DNA of 64,000 nt, taken from assembly GCA_029204225.1 (NCBI GenBank), contig CM055097.1, forward strand, positions 31,512,802 to 31,576,801. Reading direction: 5' to 3'. The stretch comes from Diphasiastrum complanatum (lineage: Eukaryota; Streptophyta; Lycopodiopsida; Lycopodiales; Lycopodiaceae). This document shows positions 58,655-64,000 of this stretch, in pieces (position 1 is the stretch's first letter; each line of letters begins with the position of its first letter). The notes below the pieces were generated by a model that did no database searches, had not been told where the DNA came from, and saw nothing but the letters and a program-made list of their open reading frames with translations. Made by a program: the position numbers and the translations under genes.

Positions 58655-60469
58655 TTGGATCAACATGGTAGGATCATCCAATCCCCCGCCGAAGTTGACC
58701 TAGTTGGGAATGAAGTTTACTCCTTCCTGGATGGCTTCAGTGGATACAACTCATCCAACAGCAACAAACAACACTTGCACAAATCCACCATCCAGGGGCA
58801 TGGAAATATCAACGAAATGGGAGACACAACACAATCACCCTATCCAATGCCTAAAGACACCTCAATAGTGAAAATCATGGAAGGCATTGAAGAAGAATTG
58901 ACTGCAACATCAAATCCTTCGACGAGACATTCTAAGACAAAGGAGACAGAGGCTGAACTTGGTGTCCCACCTGTGTCGTTCGTGGTAAGTAACCCACCAA
59001 CCACCAACTCATCAATTCTTGTCACATCAACCATCATTGTCACACTACCCATCACACTCACTCTCACCACTACACCCCCTATTGTCTCCACAAACTCACT
59101 CCCACTCTCCACTGCACCAATCACAACCACCTCTATGCAATCTCTGATGCATTTTCCAAATGTCTTTGACACATCCTTCAACATTGAAGAATTCTCACTT
59201 TCATTGTTAAACATGCCACCTACTACCACTACACCATTTCCTGCACCCACCACTATCGCTACTGTCACCACTTCCACAATACTTTCCACTTCTCCGATCA
59301 CAACTGCCGACACATCTCCAATCCCTATCACCATCACTCAAACATCACAACCTCCATCTGCTCAATCCATCCATCATGAACAGTACACCACATTGTATCA
59401 AAAACACAACACAATCTCCCACTATCCTACGCATCCAGCTCTCAGTAGTATCCGGGCCTATTGGGGAGTGGTAGTACCTTCCGGAAAATGTGCGACGGGC
59501 CACGCTCAAAGTGATGCCATGCATTACATTTACTCTTCAATCAATGAGTATCAGAATTGGTGTAACTTCTCTCAAGAGGAAAACATACAGTTGACAAACA
59601 AGGTATAAGAATGGCAGATTTATTCCATGGAATTAGAACAAGAGGTCGCTCAATTAAAAAACAAAGAAAGAAAACTCATGGCTGACCTCAAAGAGCTGCA
59701 CCGAAATAACAAGGACGTTCAAGCACGCTTACAACGTAGGGATGATCTCATCAAGACCCTGGAGACATAGTTAGAAGGTGAACGACGAAGCCATAGGAAC
59801 TTACGGGCCACTATGATGGGAAATATTTAGCGGATTGATTTCAACCAGTTCCAAGCACCACCAATCCCGGAGGGCACCGTAATACCTCTCGCTTTCTATC
59901 AGAAGTTAACTCAGGTATTGATGGCGAACCAGGCGCAAGCACAACAATTACAGCAGGCCTTTTTAGCAAATCAAATTGTGCTCAATGCCTAGATTGAGAA
60001 GCTAGAAGGACAACTAAAAACATTACGCAAGCAGCTACCCACATCACACACAAAGCATGAAGAAACACATGCCAAACACCATAGACAACATGATGCAGGA
60101 AATGATGATCTTGGACCTTCGCGCTACACAACACAACAATGGGATAATTTAGGGTATCACTTGACAATGGTGGAACCTCAAAGCACACAAGGGGGTACTA
60201 CCACGAACCGTGAACGAGGCATCTCAGCTGAAGAGCCTAACCCCACTACCACTCAACCTGACACCACCTATCAACCCTCATCACCCTCACTCAATGACAC
60301 ACCCCTCTCTCCACCACATGAAAAATCACCTCCCCCGACACTCAACCTTATTCACCATCCACTGCTTATCTACTCTGCAAATACCCAACCCTCCCCCATA
60401 AACTTTTCACAACCATACCTAACCCTCCACCACCCACACTTACCACAAAATGGCCTTGCAACATGGTGA
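58655..60469 (+). pseudogene. Thr/Pro-rich plus coiled-coil frame with a gypsy RT scrap at its start
   Basis: A single reading frame of about 600 codons broken only by four stops (TAA at 59606 and three TAG). Residues 10-30 read VDLVGNEVYSFLDGFSGYN, a gypsy RT motif. Then comes a long Thr/Pro/Ser-rich region (58980-59360), a short ordered part (SIRAYWGVVVPSG..INEYQNW), and coiled-coil stretches (ELEQEVAQLKNKERKLMADL; LEGQLKTLRKQL). A second Pro/Thr-rich tail follows. All four stops sit where Gln codons would fit. The layout resembles 38255-39710. No known family recognised; possibly a gag or structural protein of an unplaced element. Confidence 0.55.
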
Positions 60470-60479
60470 CAAAAAAAGA

Positions 60480-61340
60480 GAGAAATGACATGGAGATTCA
60501 TTTTTTGTAATTTTTTGGATTTTTCTTAAAAAAATACCAATATCCAAAATGCTTTGAAAATTTTATATTATCATGCTAAAAAAATATCAGCTTTTGTTAA
60601 AAATTAAAATCATCCTAAAGAAATTAGATATAAAATTTTAATAATATATTCAATTTTGCACATTTTAAATTAACTAATAAAAAACAAAATTATTAAATAT
60701 AAAAATACTAAAATCAACAAAAAAAATTATTTTACTTATTTGAGAAATTATCTAGTAACAACTATTTTAAAATATAAATACTTTTTTGTTTGAAATTATT
60801 TTTTATAAATTTAAATTAATATTTTATAAGAAAATTTAATTTCTTAAAATAATAATTTGTCGTTATTTAAAAAGATTTTTGTAATTTTGGTCTATAGAAT
60901 ACAAACACTAATTTTAAAAAATTCTACATAAATAAACATCTAAAACTACATGACTTTTGATGATATTTAAATTAAAAAAAAAATCTTATCCTTAGTATCA
61001 TTATAATTAAGAATCTAAAAAATTATTTATAAATTTCAGTATTTGAAAAGATGAAAAATGGAACTAATTATGATAATATTCATTATTTTCTTGAGAATAT
61101 AGTTTTAGAACAAATACCAAATGCTACTGTCATTTCATAAGAACATTCATAAAAATAAATCTCATTTATTAAAATATTAATTTACTTTAAATAGTAACAT
61201 TGAAAATAAATTTTAAAATACATCAAGTAACAAATAATATTAAAAAATATAAATGAATTTGAAGACTTATGACACAAAAGTTTAAAATTCAAATATAATT
61301 TTCAAAATCATAAAATAGTCATGTACATTATTCCCAAAAA
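60480..61340. other. very AT-rich block
   Basis: About 860 bp composed almost entirely of A and T with oligo-A/T runs and no open frames. The boundary at about 60480 is abrupt against a C-rich coding-like sequence. Could be a matrix-attachment-like region, an AT-rich insertion or decayed intergenic DNA; nothing distinguishes these here. Confidence 0.6.
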
Positions 61341-61540
61341 TCATCAAGATCATTGATATCTTCACGCTTTTCTAAAGGAGCCTCAATAGAGACTCTACAG
61401 TCACAATATTGTAGTCTTGAACTAAGACATCTGCAAAGTCCTCTATGTTACTCACTTTCTCACTAGCGAGAAATTGTGATTCTTTCGATAGTAAAATTAT
61501 AGAGTCTTCATCATCTGTCAATTTTCCTACCTCAATTAAT

Positions 61541-61792
61541 TCATCTGACCAAAACTGATAGAGATTTCATTCGTATTTTTACAGAATCTACTAAGCTAGA
61601 ATCTAAATCCACCGCAGCAACATGCTTGCCTTTTTTAATAGCACATGCATTGGTAGTGCCGCTACTACTAAACAAATCTAAATCCCAGTCTACTAGGTGT
61701 GAAAAAATTTCAATAAGATGATTCCATAGTTCATAATGCGCCCCCCCCTTGGTTGTGGACATCTTTAGATCCACATCGTGAGGTAACGTCAT
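61541..61792 (-). pseudogene. amino-methyltransferase-like C-terminal fragment
   Basis: Minus-strand frame with HYELWNHLIEIFSHLVDWDL then DLFSSSGTTNACAIKKGKHV and AAVDLDSSLV. This matches the pattern of N4/N6 DNA methylase C-termini: FS..GD.VLD.F.G.GTT, then GR..V.VD.D, the S-adenosylmethionine-binding motif I and the acidic residue after strand 2. The second Gly of motif I is Ser here. The catalytic DPPY-type region is absent. Diverges from the plus-strand fragment starting at 61860. Confidence 0.5.
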
Positions 61793-61859
61793 GTATTATG
61801 TATTGGGTAAAATTCATGTCTCTTACACCACTTTATTTAATGCCATTACTTCTTGTTTG

Positions 61860-62233
61860 CTTCACTTCCTGTTGATGTCCTGTCAGGTTCATTGCCTCAC
61901 GTTGTTTGCACACCATAGAGAATTTTATGCTAGTTCCACTCCAAATTTTGGGGCTATTCGTTTCCAGCGACAACTAAGTGACATATTTCAGGATAGGGCC
62001 CAAGAGAGTGAATGGCTAAGACACGAAGGTTGACCTATTCGTGGAGCTAGCCAACGTAGCTACAAGCTGTGTGAGTACCTGTTGAGAGTGTTCTCTAGGC
62101 CTGGAGGTGTGGTTGTCGATCTCATGAGTGGGACAGACACCTTTTTAAAAAATTGCAGCACTTTCAGGCAGAATTGGAATAAGAATCGACAACGATGAAA
62201 TTTGCCACTTGATTCTCTCAACAATATGTAACG
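61860..62233 (+). pseudogene. second amino-methyltransferase-like fragment
   Basis: Plus-strand translation: FQRQLSDIFQDRAQESEWLR, a TGA, then GASQRSYKLCEYLLRVFSRP and GGVVVDLMSGTDTFLK (62104-62151). After a one-base shift at an A run it reads AALSGRIGIRIDNDE and ends at a perfect donor, gtaagt, at 62234. Motif I (DLMSGTDTF) and the acidic GI.IDND after strand 2 fit a SAM-dependent methyltransferase. An acceptor-like tgtcag precedes it at 61883. Family assignment is by motif only. Confidence 0.5.
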
Positions 62234-62626
62234 GTAAGTTGCATGTATGTGCACATGGGAGATTGTTATTAATAGGAATCGACAACGATGAAAATTTGCC
62301 ACTTGATTTTCTCAACAATATGTGACGGTAAGTTGCATGTGCACATGCGAGATTGTTATTAATATTTTTTCTCTCGATTGTATCATCAATTCTCATCTAA
62401 TATTTTTCATTCTTATTTTTTGCAGATCATACTTGGGAAAAAAACTTGGAATAGGAATCAACAACGATGAAAATTTGCCACTTGATTTTCTCAACAATAT
62501 GTGACTGTAAGTTGCATGTGCACATGGGAGATTGTTATTAATATTTTTTCTCTCGATTGTATCATCAAATCTCGTCTAATATTTTTCATTCTTATTTGTC
62601 GCAGATCATACTTGGAAAAAAAAACT
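62183..62626 (+). repeat. triplicated exon/intron segment of the methyltransferase-like gene
   Basis: gaatcracaacgatgaaa begins at 62183, 62276 and 62455. Each copy continues tttgccacttgat, ctcaacaatatgt and a donor-like gtaagttgcatg. Copies 2 and 3 each extend to an acceptor-like gcag followed by atcatacttgg. Unit lengths are 93, 179 and about 172 bp. Copies 2 and 3 end in NNM and a stop just before the donor. Confidence 0.8.
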
Positions 62627-62629
62627 TAG

Positions 62630-64000
62630 AGTTTTATGTTATGTTGTGGTTGCATAACCAACTGCTCAAAAAAAAGACCATGTACAAGGTGAAATTCCTC
62701 AAGGTGTGAGGGTTATAAAAAAAAACTCTCACCATATTCAAGAGAAAAAAAATTTACACACATGTTTATACAGTTCTTGAGTAATGAGAACGTGGTTGAA
62801 TTTGTACGAGCAAGACAAGAATGATAGGACTTTGGCTAGAAACAATCAATGCACCAATAGAGGTAGTGGACATATTTCAACTTTCCAAGAACTTGAACCG
62901 TTGCCTAATTAATGCATGATATAATGGATGTGCAAGCCACTTTGGAAAGCAAAAAACGAAGAACAACATATTGCATGTATTCACAAGAGCGTGCGAGTGA
63001 AAGATGATATCCTATAAAAAATGGGTGTGTTATTTTGATCTAAGACATTTAAGCACATTAATTTTGATATAGTGTATATGCATTTATTCATAATCTTTCA
63101 ATTGTATGACATGTGCTTGTCATGAGGCAGTATCGAGTTGTATATAATGGTATATGGGCATATAATTGATATTAGCATATTGAACAAATTGATGTAAAAC
63201 ATTGTACACTTAATGTGGAATTATGGTGAATTTCCAATAAGAAAGCCGAAGTAGGGCACAAGACCACAATCCAATGGTGGGAGATCTCAATTATGTAGGG
63301 CGAGTAAATATTTGTGAGTTTGTTTTCATTGAAGTTTTAGATAGCCATGATTAAAAAATAACAAAAGAAAACAAATACGATGCCAAGAAATAATACACAA
63401 ATCCTCAAAACCACTCTCCCATTCGCAATAGCATCTCAAAATGAAAATATTTGGTTCATCTTCAAACTAATTACAAGCCAAACCAAAAACAGATGTCCAC
63501 ATTAACCATAGTAGACAAAAAGTAACGATGTGTGAACAACTAGTTGTTGGAGTATTCTAGACAAAACCCTTTGAGAGCAAAGCAAATACGACATGAACAC
63601 ATGTTCACAATCAAAACCCAAATTGAATGGCAAAAAAATGATTTGAGTACTACAAAACACCAATAGTTTGTGTGTCCATATTTTAGCCTTCAACAATGTG
63701 AATTGATACAAACACTACTTCTAGCATCAAATGGGGTGCCGATTCTGGCATTAATGAGTCTATAGAGGAGTGTCGCACGTTGATGTTCCACACCTATGTT
63801 TCAACGTAGATATCCACGTATTTATCCAAGAAGAAAAAAATTGAAGTTCGTGGATTCTTTGGTACTTGCATGGGTATGTGTTGTGGCTAGATGAAGCTAA
63901 TGTTGTTATGAAGGAATAATCTTAACCCTAAGTTAGAACAAGAATTCACACTACCAACCAATATCAATGATAAACTAGAATCTTTCGAAGTAGGAGGATA
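62630..64000. other. no gene seen
   Basis: AT-rich sequence. The first 150 bp might be the 3' end of the methyltransferase-like gene. No retroelement or transposase motif was recognised in the remainder. Confidence 0.4.

Noticed and set aside
58840-59337. 165-codon minus-strand frame rich in Val/Gly
   Set aside because: Antisense shadow of the Thr/Pro-rich frame; composition mirrors ACC/ACT codons.
58655-60469. Altered genetic code with TAA/TAG read as Gln
   Set aside because: The Gln-position stops invited it, but other decayed frames in the window also carry TGA and TAG at non-Gln positions, so mutation of silenced elements is the simpler explanation.

Overview
The window reads as nuclear DNA of a land plant with a large, repeat-rich genome. 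Host-type genes are split by GT..AG introns. Most of the remaining sequence is decayed Ty1/copia and Ty3/gypsy retrotransposons, hAT-type DNA transposons with their short non-autonomous derivatives, a rolling-circle (Helentron-type) element, and microsatellites. I cannot fix the species. A 20 kb transposon-filled intron and an endonuclease-bearing Helentron would suit a fern, lycophyte, gymnosperm or other large-genome plant, but that is inference.

Layout. 1-5 kb: pyrimidine tracts, microsatellites and short tandem repeats, with no convincing gene. 5.36-29.13 kb (+): an otubain-type deubiquitinase gene. Five exons lie at 5358-8639 and two at 28643-29134, separated by a 20 kb intron. That intron holds a hAT element with a BED/DUF659 transposase frame (8992-11060), hAT MITEs (11431-11730, 18943-19515), a second hAT remnant (21182-22075), a minus-strand copia (11978-15.8 kb), a plus-strand copia (16.64-18.67 kb), and a minus-strand copia/gypsy/copia mosaic (22.63-28.04 kb). 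Another MITE (7677-8365) sits in the intron before exon 5. One expected exon (about 24 residues) was not found. 29.1-34.5 kb: no genes, but an array of small hairpins spaced about 62 bp apart at 32259-32965. 34.5-38.2 kb (-): a rearranged copia whose gag-protease-integrase frame is the best preserved retroelement frame here. 38.26-40.4 kb (+): a decayed Pro/Thr-rich plus coiled-coil frame. 41.17-42.17 kb (+): a copia reverse transcriptase. 44.3-46.3 kb (-): exons of an unrecognised plant gene. 47.3-56.7 kb (+): a Helentron with an RPA1-like gene, a Rep-PIF1 helicase and a fused C-terminal endonuclease. 57.2-58.2 kb: minisatellites. 58.2-60.5 kb: gypsy scraps and a second Pro/Thr-rich coiled-coil frame. 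60.5-61.3 kb: a very AT-rich block. 61.5-62.6 kb: two divergent fragments resembling amino-methyltransferase C-termini, one with its last exon triplicated.

How parts fit together. Otubain is the only host gene I can name. The Helentron modules form one transposition machine: HUH/tyrosine Rep nicking, PIF1 unwinding, RPA-like single-strand binding and an EEP endonuclease. Several frameshifts and lost catalytic residues suggest this copy is dead. The hAT MITEs share terminal repeats, subterminal motifs and 8-bp target duplications, with the 8992-11060 element as a plausible protein-encoding relative. The most unusual signals are the hairpin array, the Helentron with endonuclease, the methyltransferase-like pair, and the coiled-coil frames whose stop codons all look like Gln codons changed by C to T.
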